Shown: positions 1 to 7,513 of the stretch, in pieces
How the letters are laid out: each line of letters starts with the position of its first letter
Position numbering within the stretch: position 1 is the stretch's first letter
NCBI GenBank assembly: GCA_008636095.1
Contig: VSJD01000091.1
Location: 1 to 13,767, forward strand
DNA: 13,767 nucleotides
Reading direction: 5' to 3'
Source: Kiritimatiellota bacterium
GTDB taxonomy: Bacteria; Verrucomicrobiota; Kiritimatiellia; JAAZAB01
Notes under the pieces: generated by a model
Databases searched by the model: none
Told to the model about the DNA's origin: nothing
Seen by the model: only the letters and a program-made list of their open reading frames with translations
Made by a program: the position numbers and the translations under genes

Positions 1-52
1 CCCCTTCCATGAGACGCGACCCCTACCTTCCCCATCCGGGCTATTCTGCAAT

Positions 53-3000
53 TCATCGCCACTCTCCCGCAACAACAAACTCTCCTGTTTCCGACCAAGT
101 ACTCGCGGCGCCGCTGATTACATCCACCGCCCGCACTCTCCAGTAATACTTGACATTTTGCTCCAACGGACCTTCAATCAGAGCAAAGTTCACAGGGATT
201 CGCGCCAGTTTTACCGTTTTCAATATCGGAAATCCTGCGTCGCGGCTGTATTCGGCAATATAATAATTCCTTGCTCCTGATGAATCGCTCCACCGGAGCA
301 GGGGCTTCGGCCAGCCGCCGGCGCTGGCAACCTCCGGCGCCTCCGGCGGCACGGCCCGGCAAAATATATTACGCAATCTTTGCGCCCATTTTTGGATGGC
401 GCCGGCAACCTCCGGCGCTTTCGGCGTTTTCCGGGGCATGGCAACATAAACCACTTCCACTTTTTTCGGCTCAACTTCTATTTCCAATTCCGGCCGAACT
501 TTTACCTTTTTCTTGGTCCAGTATGTAATTCCGGTCGCACCGCCGGCAATGTCCTTTAGCCCGATCCTGAACCTGCATGTTTTATCGCCGGCGTTAAAGA
601 GAAAGACGAGTCGTTCCACCCCGTTCTTAAGCACGGTGACGTTGCCCGCATCACCTTCATGGATAATTGCGGCATTTTCGTCCGGTTCAAATCTGGTAAA
701 AAATGCCTGGAAATCCGCCGCCACCGAGGAAACCCTTGAAATGGCCTTTAAAAAGCGGTTGTCCACCATGATGCTCGCGTCGTGAAATACCAGCACGCCG
801 CCGCCGCAGTCGGTCAGCCGGCGGAACAAATTGATTTCGGCCATGGAAAAATCATAACCCGCGTTCCAAATTAATTCGCCGCCGATAAGCGGTTTATTGC
901 CTATTACCTTGAGGGTATCCTTGATCGCCTGCAAAGAGCGGCCATACCCGCAATCCACAAAATCGACATAAGGACTGACATATTTCCAGTTTATCCCGTA
1001 ATGTTCCCTGGTGTAATCCGACTCATATCCACTGTAGCCCGCAACCGCACAGGCGGGGTTGGCTTCCTTTGCGGCCTCATAAATCAATCGGAATTTTTCG
1101 GCCACCTGATAGTTCCGGAAGTCAGTCCATTTCGCTTTATAATCCCGCCCGATCACGGCGGGAGTTAATTTTACGCCTTTATCAATATGGGCATATGCAC
1201 GGAACGCCTCAAGATTCAACGAATCAAACCCTATGGCATTCGCGCTTATCGTCCCCGCCTCGTAATCCAATTCGATAGACGGATACTTGCCGGCAACCTG
1301 TTTCACGTATTTCTTCAGCATCCCGGCAACGGGGGAGTCTTTCTCCAGCAAATGCGCCGGCGAAGGAACATTTGTCCTGGTTTCCCCCTTGAAGGTGACC
1401 GTGCGGTAGCGCGGATTCTTTTGCAGATATTCCACCAGTCCAAGGCTCTTCAGATGGGATGCAATAAATGGCTCATCCAGTATGCAGGCAACATCTGCCC
1501 TGACATTCAGATTATGTTCTTTCATGAGCTGATCAAAACCGCCGCCCTGGTTAAAAAACCGATTGAAACCGGACATCCTCAAGGAATTGATCCGCTCGCT
1601 TGCCTCTTCCTTGCCCATCTGGCTGTAATTAAACCAGCTCCAGATATGAAAAATTAGCTGGTCGTTTTTTTTGCCGGTAAACGGTTCCAGCAGGTTGAGT
1701 CCGACCTGGCCGGCCAGATTGGTTATTCCGTTAACTTCCAGCTGATAGAATATGGCGTAGGGTTTATTCGCGTTCGATTTTGTCCCGGGCGTGCCGATTT
1801 TAAAAAGCAGTTGGATGGTCTTGAACCGTTTTGATTCCGCCTCGGCCGGCGGCGCAAAATTCTTTTCATCCAGGCTGAGACAATAGCGCCGGTACAATTC
1901 GTTCTCCCGCCTGATTATCTTTTCGCTTACCGCCTGCGGCGACACGTATGATCCAGAACGTCGGTTCCCAACATCAGGGATCAATTTCAGAAATGCCGGA
2001 ACTTCGATCAATAATTCGGCGTTAATTATCTTCCCATCGGCCAGGCCGCGCAATGCCACGGGAACATAGAGCACATCGTCCTGGACGGCATAAAATTCCT
2101 TTATCGGCATTGCCCAATATTGGCCGCTGGAACCGTAGGCCATAATAAAAGGGGTTTTTACGACTACCGGATATCCGGGTGAAGAATATAACAGCCGGTT
2201 GTTGCTGCATAAGCGGTAACCCGCGCTTTTGGCGTTTCTTGGCATCATAAAAGGAATTTTTCCGGTTGCCGCCGATTTTGAATCTACCCGCCAGGAATCG
2301 TTTGCCCGCATTGACTGCGGCGCACCCTCAGAAGTTTCGTATTGTATTTCGAGTTCGGCTTCGATAATCTCGAAATTGTCGGCGCTGTTTGTTATCCGAA
2401 ATGCAAATTCATTATCGCTCTCGGCGAGCAAACCAATGGACATTTCGTTGACGGCCGGAACGGGGGCTTTGCCTCCGAAGATAATCTCGCCGAAATGTTC
2501 AGGATCGTGAAAACCTTTACTGGTGCTGGTCGGCGCCCAGTGTGAATTTTCTCCGCTTGGTTTCTCTTCGCGGCAGATATTCAGCCGCCAGCAATCCCCG
2601 TTTGCGGGTGGTTTGGCTGAAACATCTCTAAAGGGAATAGCTATTTCCGCCGTCCAGGCATAGGCGTTTTCGTCCACGCGCGCGCTCGTTTTTGCGGACG
2701 AATTCCAGGCCGCATCCATGGTGGCTTCCCCGTCCGGATTCTTTTTGCACCTGGCATCGTACAGGGCGCCGCGGCTATTCACGACGAAATGATAATAACT
2801 GTTCGTATTACCGCCTGGCGCCAAAAATATTTCCACGCAGTCATCCGCCCAGAGATTGCTGTCGCGGTTTATTTCGTTGGCCATGAATTTATACCGCTGC
2901 TGCATCGCGGGATTCAGAGCGTCTTCGTTCAACGAAGCATAAATATATAAGTTTTCGTCGTCGTAAGTCACATATGCCCGGCTCTGCTGGATGGCAGGTT

Positions 3001-3739
3001 CGGCTCCTCCCAGGAGATAAAACGGAGCGATTTCCACCCCGCTTTGTGAATAAACATCATCTTTGTTCGCATCTATAACCGGTGATTTTCCAGTGCGGCC
3101 GACAAGCAGGCAGGGCGTGGCGGGCTGCGCTCTCTTCAGTGAAAGCCGGGGTTCGTCGAAATAAACCGTGCCGATGAATCCTTGATCGCCGTCCTTGCCT
3201 GTCAGCAGCCAGTAGGTAATTTTTTTAATGCGCTTATCCGGTTTGGTCTTAAAATTAAAATCATATTTTTTCCACACCCCAAGATTCGCCTTTATTTGCC
3301 CGGGATTAAGCCGGCCTTGATTGTAATCCATCGCGCCATCGGTATATTCCACCGTTACGTAATAATTATTAATTATGCCCTGAACATAATCGTTAACATA
3401 CAGGTTGAGCGAGCCTTCAAATTCACCCTGTTCCGGCAGATTATCCATAATTGTCGCCAGGGCGCCGCCGAAACCTTTCGCGCCATCAGAGCTATTTATC
3501 TTGCAACTGCATTTGCCGAAGACATCAGGTTTGAAGCTCTTCGCGTTGCTTCTATTATACCCGCAATAATAATCATCCCATCCTTTGGCCTTGGCTGCGC
3601 TGTTGCCGGCCTGCTCAAACGACGCATTGGGAACCAGGTTTGCGCCGGGCAACGGCCGCTCCCCATCCGCATGCATCAAGGCCGGCACGCCAAGCAGGCC
3701 GCAAATTATCGCCGCAATTGTCATATGACATTTTTTCAT
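53..3739 (-). CDS. Large exported multi-domain glycosidase-like protein (CBM-like, CBM9/DOMON-like, TIM-barrel-like, FnIII)
   Basis: This 1228-residue protein begins with a signal peptide (residues 1-24, basic MKK start, hydrophobic core, likely cut after MHA), so it is exported. Residues 34-205 look like a jelly-roll carbohydrate-binding module (opens with NLVPNASFE, closes with VYFDEPRLSL). Residues 207-425 resemble the CBM9/DOMON-like family (motifs YVTYDDENLYIYA, DDCVEIFLAPGG, WTAEIAIPF). Residues 430-690 are beta-rich and Ig-like. Residues 695-1060 resemble a TIM-barrel glycosidase core of the GH5/GH42 style. Candidate acids are D825/E827 (ELDYEAG) and E955 (GGELIW), about 130 residues apart, a plausible acid/base and nucleophile spacing. 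A short beta domain, a proline-rich linker and a C-terminal fibronectin III domain (about 1135-1228, YYWRVRAVD) follow. GGAGGA lies 8 nt before the ATG. It is the last gene of the regulator operon, 27 bp after its neighbour. The catalytic role is inferred; no named GH family was recognised. Confidence 0.93.
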   Translation of the reverse strand: MKKCHMTIAAIICGLLGVPALMHADGERPLPGANLVPNASFEQAGNSAAKAKGWDDYYCGYNRSNAKSFKPDVFGKCSCKINSSDGAKGFGGALATIMDNLPEQGEFEGSLNLYVNDYVQGIINNYYVTVEYTDGAMDYNQGRLNPGQIKANLGVWKKYDFNFKTKPDKRIKKITYWLLTGKDGDQGFIGTVYFDEPRLSLKRAQPATPCLLVGRTGKSPVIDANKDDVYSQSGVEIAPFYLLGGAEPAIQQSRAYVTYDDENLYIYASLNEDALNPAMQQRYKFMANEINRDSNLWADDCVEIFLAPGGNTNSYYHFVVNSRGALYDARCKKNPDGEATMDAAWNSSAKTSARVDENAYAWTAEIAIPFRDVSAKPPANGDCWRLNICREEKPSGENSHWAPTSTSKGFHDPEHFGEIIFGGKAPVPAVNEMSIGLLAESDNEFAFRITNSADNFEIIEAELEIQYETSEGAPQSMRANDSWRVDSKSAATGKIPFMMPRNAKSAGYRLCSNNRLLYSSPGYPVVVKTPFIMAYGSSGQYWAMPIKEFYAVQDDVLYVPVALRGLADGKIINAELLIEVPAFLKLIPDVGNRRSGSYVSPQAVSEKIIRRENELYRRYCLSLDEKNFAPPAEAESKRFKTIQLLFKIGTPGTKSNANKPYAIFYQLEVNGITNLAGQVGLNLLEPFTGKKNDQLIFHIWSWFNYSQMGKEEASERINSLRMSGFNRFFNQGGGFDQLMKEHNLNVRADVACILDEPFIASHLKSLGLVEYLQKNPRYRTVTFKGETRTNVPSPAHLLEKDSPVAGMLKKYVKQVAGKYPSIELDYEAGTISANAIGFDSLNLEAFRAYAHIDKGVKLTPAVIGRDYKAKWTDFRNYQVAEKFRLIYEAAKEANPACAVAGYSGYESDYTREHYGINWKYVSPYVDFVDCGYGRSLQAIKDTLKVIGNKPLIGGELIWNAGYDFSMAEINLFRRLTDCGGGVLVFHDASIMVDNRFLKAISRVSSVAADFQAFFTRFEPDENAAIIHEGDAGNVTVLKNGVERLVFLFNAGDKTCRFRIGLKDIAGGATGITYWTKKKVKVRPELEIEVEPKKVEVVYVAMPRKTPKAPEVAGAIQKWAQRLRNIFCRAVPPEAPEVASAGGWPKPLLRWSDSSGARNYYIAEYSRDAGFPILKTVKLARIPVNFALIEGPLEQNVKYYWRVRAVDVISGAASTWSETGEFVVAGEWR
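326..418 (-). repeat. Short in-frame duplication in the interdomain linker
   Basis: The 15-base string GGCAACCTCCGGCGC occurs at 326-340 and again at 404-418. The copies are 78 bases (26 codons) apart, so both are read in the same frame. They encode the related peptides APEVAGA and APEVASA at either end of the linker before the FnIII domain of the large exported protein. The surrounding stretch is richer in GGC/CCG than the rest of the gene. It is probably a slippage or small tandem duplication in a flexible linker. Confidence 0.6.
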
Positions 3740-3766
3740 ATTAATTGTCCTCCGGTTTAAGCAGTA

Positions 3767-6262
3767 CTATTTATCAGCATGGGGCTGGAACGAATAAGCG
3801 ACATCTTCAATCATTAAAATTTTCATTGACTTGGCCGGCAGATCCAGCGCCACCTTGACCGGATCCGCGAGAGGTTTGTCTTCATGCAAAAAACAGGCTT
3901 TTTGCCGGTATTCCGGACTTGGCCCGAGCGCCCGGTTATGCAGGACAACCGCCGCCGGTTCTTTGCCCTCGTTCAGAACAAAGACGGCCCTTTTATTCCC
4001 CAAGAGCCATGTGGTCGCTTTCACCGTTTTGCTTTTGCTTTCCAGATCCACAAGTTTTTCGATTTGTTTGCCTTCCTGGAAAAACCTTTCCAGAATAGAC
4101 AGGTCGGCAAAAGCCCGGCGCACTTCGGAGTAATCTGAACTATCAAGAACGTGCACGCAGCATAAAGCTGTACCGTCACCGCCGCTAAAGGCAATTGTTT
4201 TGATTATACGGGGATAAAGATCCAGTATCGTTATCCCCTGGCTTGAGCAGGCGACATCCAGTACCATCGGGATTTTTCTGCCCGCCGCATAGCGGGAAAG
4301 TTCTTTTACGACATGGGCTTCATAGTCATCATAAAACCCGGCGCTATGACATCCCAGCATGGTATCAACAAACGGGGCGGTCTGCTCACGGCTGGTGCCG
4401 CATATCTCGGACCATCTTAACAATCCGCCCTCTTTAAAGCGGAAATAACCTTCAACGTAAAGCCCCGTGTATATGCGGAATTCAGCCGACGCACGCGCCC
4501 GTTTTACGGCACCGTGAAGCTCCCGGGCAAGCGCGGCCAACTGTGAGTTTACAAAATGCGTCCATTGCAGCGGATAGTTTTTAATGATACTGCGTGCCGG
4601 TTCAGGCAGCAGGTCATAATCGTAATGCTTGATCACAACAGGATTTTCAGGTTTCCTGGTTATATCTTCGATACCATAGGTCTTGCGAAAAGCATCCAGG
4701 CAACGGGGACAAAAACAGGCGATTCCGGGGGAAGTTGCGGAGGGCGCTTTCGGATCTTTTATCCAGTCCGGCGCCGGTATAGGTACGTTTGATTCCAGGT
4801 CCCAGTAAATGCCGGCGAGTTTTGTTTCCCTGATAAGCCGCTCGGTAACTTCAACGAGCAGTTTGCGGTAATCATTCTCACCTTCGAGAAACAGATAGGT
4901 AGGACAAACCCGTTCCTCGCGCCGGCGGCCGGTCCAGTCCACCATTGCGGCTTCAGGATGAACCTTCAGGTAACCTGGAGCCAAAGGTCCAAAAAAATGA
5001 TTCTCGTAAACTACGTAAGCTATGACTTTAAATCCGTCGCCCGCCAGCCGGTCAATAAAGTCTCCGCCCAGCCCCACGTCTTCCGCCTTCGTGCCATAAG
5101 GTAATTGATTCAGGCTTGGGCCTTCCACGTAGATTGTATTTATGAAAGAATCCTTAAGCAGGTTAATGACGGCATCCCGCACCAGTGGGGGATAACCGGG
5201 AATGGGGCTCTCGGCGAACCAGACCGCCGTCTCTAAATATTTCGGGGTGGTTAAATCATCTTTTTTTCTTATAGTTATCTTTATTTTCTCTTCCGTGGCA
5301 TCTATTTTCCCTTGCGGTGTTTCCCAACGATAGTAAATATAATAATCACCAGCGGCGACATCTCCCACGTCAAAAAACGGCGCAGTGGCAAACTCGGCGC
5401 CTTCAGGAAGCGGGAGCGGCTCAGTATAGTAAACTGCCTGCTGGTGATGTCCGCTGAATGATAAATGCAGCCCTTTCCCCGTCGACGTATCGGCAATCTT
5501 ACCGATGCCTTGCCAGCCTGATAATCCTTCTTTAAAATTTCCGTTGATCAGTTTTAGCGGCGTTCCATTTTCATACAACTCCACATATTCAATAAACAGG
5601 TCACCTTGCGCCATTGCTCCATCACCCTTGTTAAACCATATACTTAGTTCATGGGCTCCGGATGGGGGCTTTATATCGTGCCCAACATCCTGCCAGTCAG
5701 AATTACCCTTGAACTGGTCTATACTTTGATAAAGAAGGAGCCCGCCCTTGTCGTCACCCCACCTCAGAAGCAAGCTGACTTCGCCTTCCGCCAAATTGTA
5801 TTTAATTCTTGTTTTCAAGCGATAATTTCGGTCGGGATTTATCTTTACACCGCCCGCTCGCGTCGGGCGATATGACAACGTATATCGCGTGTATTTGCCA
5901 TCCGGTTTGTCAACGGCGACTGAATCTATGTTATCGGGGATCAAAAATTGCACGCCTGCACAAAACCGCCAGTCAATCATTCCGGCCGGCTCAAGACGCA
6001 TGCCTTCAGGAAAATCAACAATAAGCCTGGTATCAACTCCGTTCGAACTCAACACCCGGCCGGGCACAAAAAAATACTGCCTGGTATTCGGTAGGCAACT
6101 GATGGTTTTTACGGGAACATTTTGGACGACCGACGCCTTAATATTTTTTCCGGTTTCAACGTTGGTGCCGGAAGGCAATGATTCCGCCGGCGCGGCCGTT
6201 AGAATCATTAACCCGCCGCAGAATATCCCGGCCATGATTGAGCTTGCCTTTGTAATATTCAT
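3767..6262 (-). CDS. Exported TIM-barrel glycosidase-like protein with N-terminal jelly-roll module and C-x-C-x2-C motif
   Basis: This 831-residue protein has a probable N-terminal signal peptide (about residues 1-27, hydrophobic AGIFCGGLMILTAA, cut near AAPA/ES). Residues 30-340 are beta-rich. Within them, about 145-240 reads like a CBM4/9-type jelly roll ending in LFIEYVELYENG. Residues 344-735 read like an (alpha/beta)8 glycosidase core: LETAVWFAES opens the first strand, and GIYWDLESNVP carries D488 and E490, the best candidate catalytic acids. C516, C518 and C521 form a CFCPRC motif followed by LDAFRKTYG. A cysteine cluster with a downstream helix of this kind is seen in uncharacterised GH42/GHL-like proteins and may bind a metal or brace a loop. 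GLYVEGYF is a further possible active-site strand. About 740-831 is a C-terminal beta domain. The start has AAAGGA just upstream. It sits 30 bp after the regulator and 27 bp before the next exported enzyme. The enzyme class is inferred and the substrate unknown. Confidence 0.92.
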   Translation of the reverse strand: MNITKASSIMAGIFCGGLMILTAAPAESLPSGTNVETGKNIKASVVQNVPVKTISCLPNTRQYFFVPGRVLSSNGVDTRLIVDFPEGMRLEPAGMIDWRFCAGVQFLIPDNIDSVAVDKPDGKYTRYTLSYRPTRAGGVKINPDRNYRLKTRIKYNLAEGEVSLLLRWGDDKGGLLLYQSIDQFKGNSDWQDVGHDIKPPSGAHELSIWFNKGDGAMAQGDLFIEYVELYENGTPLKLINGNFKEGLSGWQGIGKIADTSTGKGLHLSFSGHHQQAVYYTEPLPLPEGAEFATAPFFDVGDVAAGDYYIYYRWETPQGKIDATEEKIKITIRKKDDLTTPKYLETAVWFAESPIPGYPPLVRDAVINLLKDSFINTIYVEGPSLNQLPYGTKAEDVGLGGDFIDRLAGDGFKVIAYVVYENHFFGPLAPGYLKVHPEAAMVDWTGRRREERVCPTYLFLEGENDYRKLLVEVTERLIRETKLAGIYWDLESNVPIPAPDWIKDPKAPSATSPGIACFCPRCLDAFRKTYGIEDITRKPENPVVIKHYDYDLLPEPARSIIKNYPLQWTHFVNSQLAALARELHGAVKRARASAEFRIYTGLYVEGYFRFKEGGLLRWSEICGTSREQTAPFVDTMLGCHSAGFYDDYEAHVVKELSRYAAGRKIPMVLDVACSSQGITILDLYPRIIKTIAFSGGDGTALCCVHVLDSSDYSEVRRAFADLSILERFFQEGKQIEKLVDLESKSKTVKATTWLLGNKRAVFVLNEGKEPAAVVLHNRALGPSPEYRQKACFLHEDKPLADPVKVALDLPAKSMKILMIEDVAYSFQPHADK

Positions 6263-6292
6263 TTTTTCCTTTCACCAGTTTGGCCGTCACTT

Positions 6293-7408
6293 TCAACCAA
6301 CACGTGATTGCAACACTTCCTGACCTTTATCCGCCGGGAGGGGCGGGGCGTTCATTTTTCCGCACGATTGCCTGACAATCATTTCGGGGGTCAATATTTT
6401 TTTTATACTGCGCCATTCTTTGTTCTTTTCACGTATCATCTTGATGATTACTTTCGCCGCCTCTTCTCCCATTTTATAAACCAATTGCCGGATGGCTGTA
6501 AGCGGCGGACCATAATGTTCAAAATCATTTTCGACATCATCAAAACAGACCACGGAAACATCGTCGGGGATTCGTTTCTTTAATGCACTGAGCGCGTTAA
6601 GCACGGGAAACGCAAATGCCCCGCCATTGATAAAAACAGCCGAAAAATTATTTTTGCTCAAAAACGCCAATATTTGATCAAAGATCCGCGTTGAATAACG
6701 GATATCCAGGATCAATTCGCCGTTGAACGGGATGTTATTGCTCCGCAATGCCTTGCAATAGCCGTGCATACGCTCGCGGTAGGGATATTCTTCGCAGGGG
6801 CCGCCGACAAATGCGATATTGCGGTGTCCGCAGCCGACAAGATAGTCAACCCCCGCGCAGGCGCCCTGCTGATGATCCATGGCGACATAACTGATATTTA
6901 GTTTGTCGGATACTCTACTGACCAGGACCACCGGGAATCGTTCGCCGGCAACAATGGCCAATTGTTTAATTTGATCTTCGGTAGGAGCCAGCCAGATCAC
7001 CCCGTTCAATCCTTTTTTATCAATCAATTTAACATCTTCTTCGGGTATTAAATTTAATTTTATTCCTTCCCTTGAACATTCGTGTAAAATCGCCATGGCT
7101 GACGGAGTATAAAACTGACCGCGCAAAACGACTGTTGACATATTGATGCCGAGTTGCAGTTCGCTTGAGGGTTTGGGCAACTTGTTCCGGCCCGCAACAA
7201 TTCGGCCTTTCCCGGGCTGGCTTGAAATGAGGCCTTCTTTTTCCAGGAATGCTAATGCCTTCCGAATCGTGGGGCGGCTTACATGATGTTGTTTTGACAA
7301 TTTGTTTTCTGAGGGGATAAATTCACCGGCGGCGTACTCATTTGCGGCAATTGCCGCAACAAGATAATCTTTGACAACACTAAATTTACCGTTCGATCGT
7401 TTCTTCAT
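6293..7408 (-). CDS. Transcriptional regulator, GntR-type DNA-binding domain fused to LacI/GalR-type effector domain
   Basis: From the ATG at 7408 the product is 371 residues. Residues 1-73 form a GntR winged helix-turn-helix (GEFIPSENKLSKQHHVSRPTIRKAL split by the turn, then LEKEGLISSQPGKGRIV). The remainder is a LacI/GalR-type periplasmic-binding-protein fold, with hallmarks VAMDHQQGACAGVDYLV, GHRNIAFVGG, RMHGYCKAL and VSVVCFDDVE. This is the architecture of AraR of Bacillus subtilis and of many sugar-responsive regulators in PVC bacteria, so it probably binds a sugar or oligosaccharide and acts as a repressor. The frame stays open upstream to a GTG at 7465. That extension is hydrophobic (FVTFLQVNINILLVYI) and would overlap the likely promoter, so I prefer 7408; neither start has a good Shine-Dalgarno sequence. 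Two exported glycosidase-like genes follow with short gaps, which suggests one operon under its own control. Confidence 0.92.
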   Translation of the reverse strand: MKKRSNGKFSVVKDYLVAAIAANEYAAGEFIPSENKLSKQHHVSRPTIRKALAFLEKEGLISSQPGKGRIVAGRNKLPKPSSELQLGINMSTVVLRGQFYTPSAMAILHECSREGIKLNLIPEEDVKLIDKKGLNGVIWLAPTEDQIKQLAIVAGERFPVVLVSRVSDKLNISYVAMDHQQGACAGVDYLVGCGHRNIAFVGGPCEEYPYRERMHGYCKALRSNNIPFNGELILDIRYSTRIFDQILAFLSKNNFSAVFINGGAFAFPVLNALSALKKRIPDDVSVVCFDDVENDFEHYGPPLTAIRQLVYKMGEEAAKVIIKMIREKNKEWRSIKKILTPEMIVRQSCGKMNAPPLPADKGQEVLQSRVG

Positions 7409-7415
7409 AATATAA

Positions 7416-7455
7416 ACAAGCAATATGTTAATATTTACTTGTAAAAATGTAACAA
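7416..7455. promoter_or_regulatory. Two overlapping imperfect palindromes, candidate autoregulatory operator
   Basis: Positions 7416-7442 read ACAAGNAA, then an A/T-rich core, then TTNCTTGT, an imperfect 27-bp dyad. Positions 7439-7455 read TTGTAAAAATGTAACAA, an imperfect 17-bp dyad with TTGT/ACAA ends that overlaps the candidate -10. GntR and LacI regulators bind dyads, and the TTGT/ACAA half-sites resemble the AraR operator type. The location between promoter and start codon fits repression of the operon by its first product. The region is A/T rich, so chance symmetry is possible. Confidence 0.35.
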
Positions 7456-7475
7456 AAACAATCACCGCGTGTCAA
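7446..7475 (-). promoter_or_regulatory. Candidate sigma70-type promoter of the regulator operon
   Basis: On the minus strand a perfect -35 TTGACA (7475-7470) is followed after 18 bp by TACATT (7451-7446), a 4-of-6 match to the -10 consensus. A 17-bp spacing would use TTACAT instead. Transcription would start near 7438 and leave a leader of about 30 bases before the ATG at 7408. The phosphohydrolase gene ends at 7514, so the promoter lies in the gap between the two genes. The -10 is weak and the call rests mainly on the -35. Confidence 0.5.
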
Positions 7476-7513
7476 TCATTTTATATTTTTTACCACCCAA
7501 AATTTCATCGTTT

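Noticed and set aside
1187..1657. Plus-strand open frame of 156 codons
   Set aside because: It lies entirely opposite the glycosidase-like core of the minus-strand gene and shows no domain features.
3182..3760. Plus-strand open frame of 192 codons opposite the start of the large exported protein
   Set aside because: It is antisense to a signal peptide and well-formed domains, has no Shine-Dalgarno sequence or motif, and reads as a mirror frame of the real gene.
7409..7465. Upstream GTG start of the regulator
   Set aside because: It would add a hydrophobic stretch of 19 residues before the DNA-binding domain and overlap the promoter and dyads; the ATG at 7408 fits the family better.
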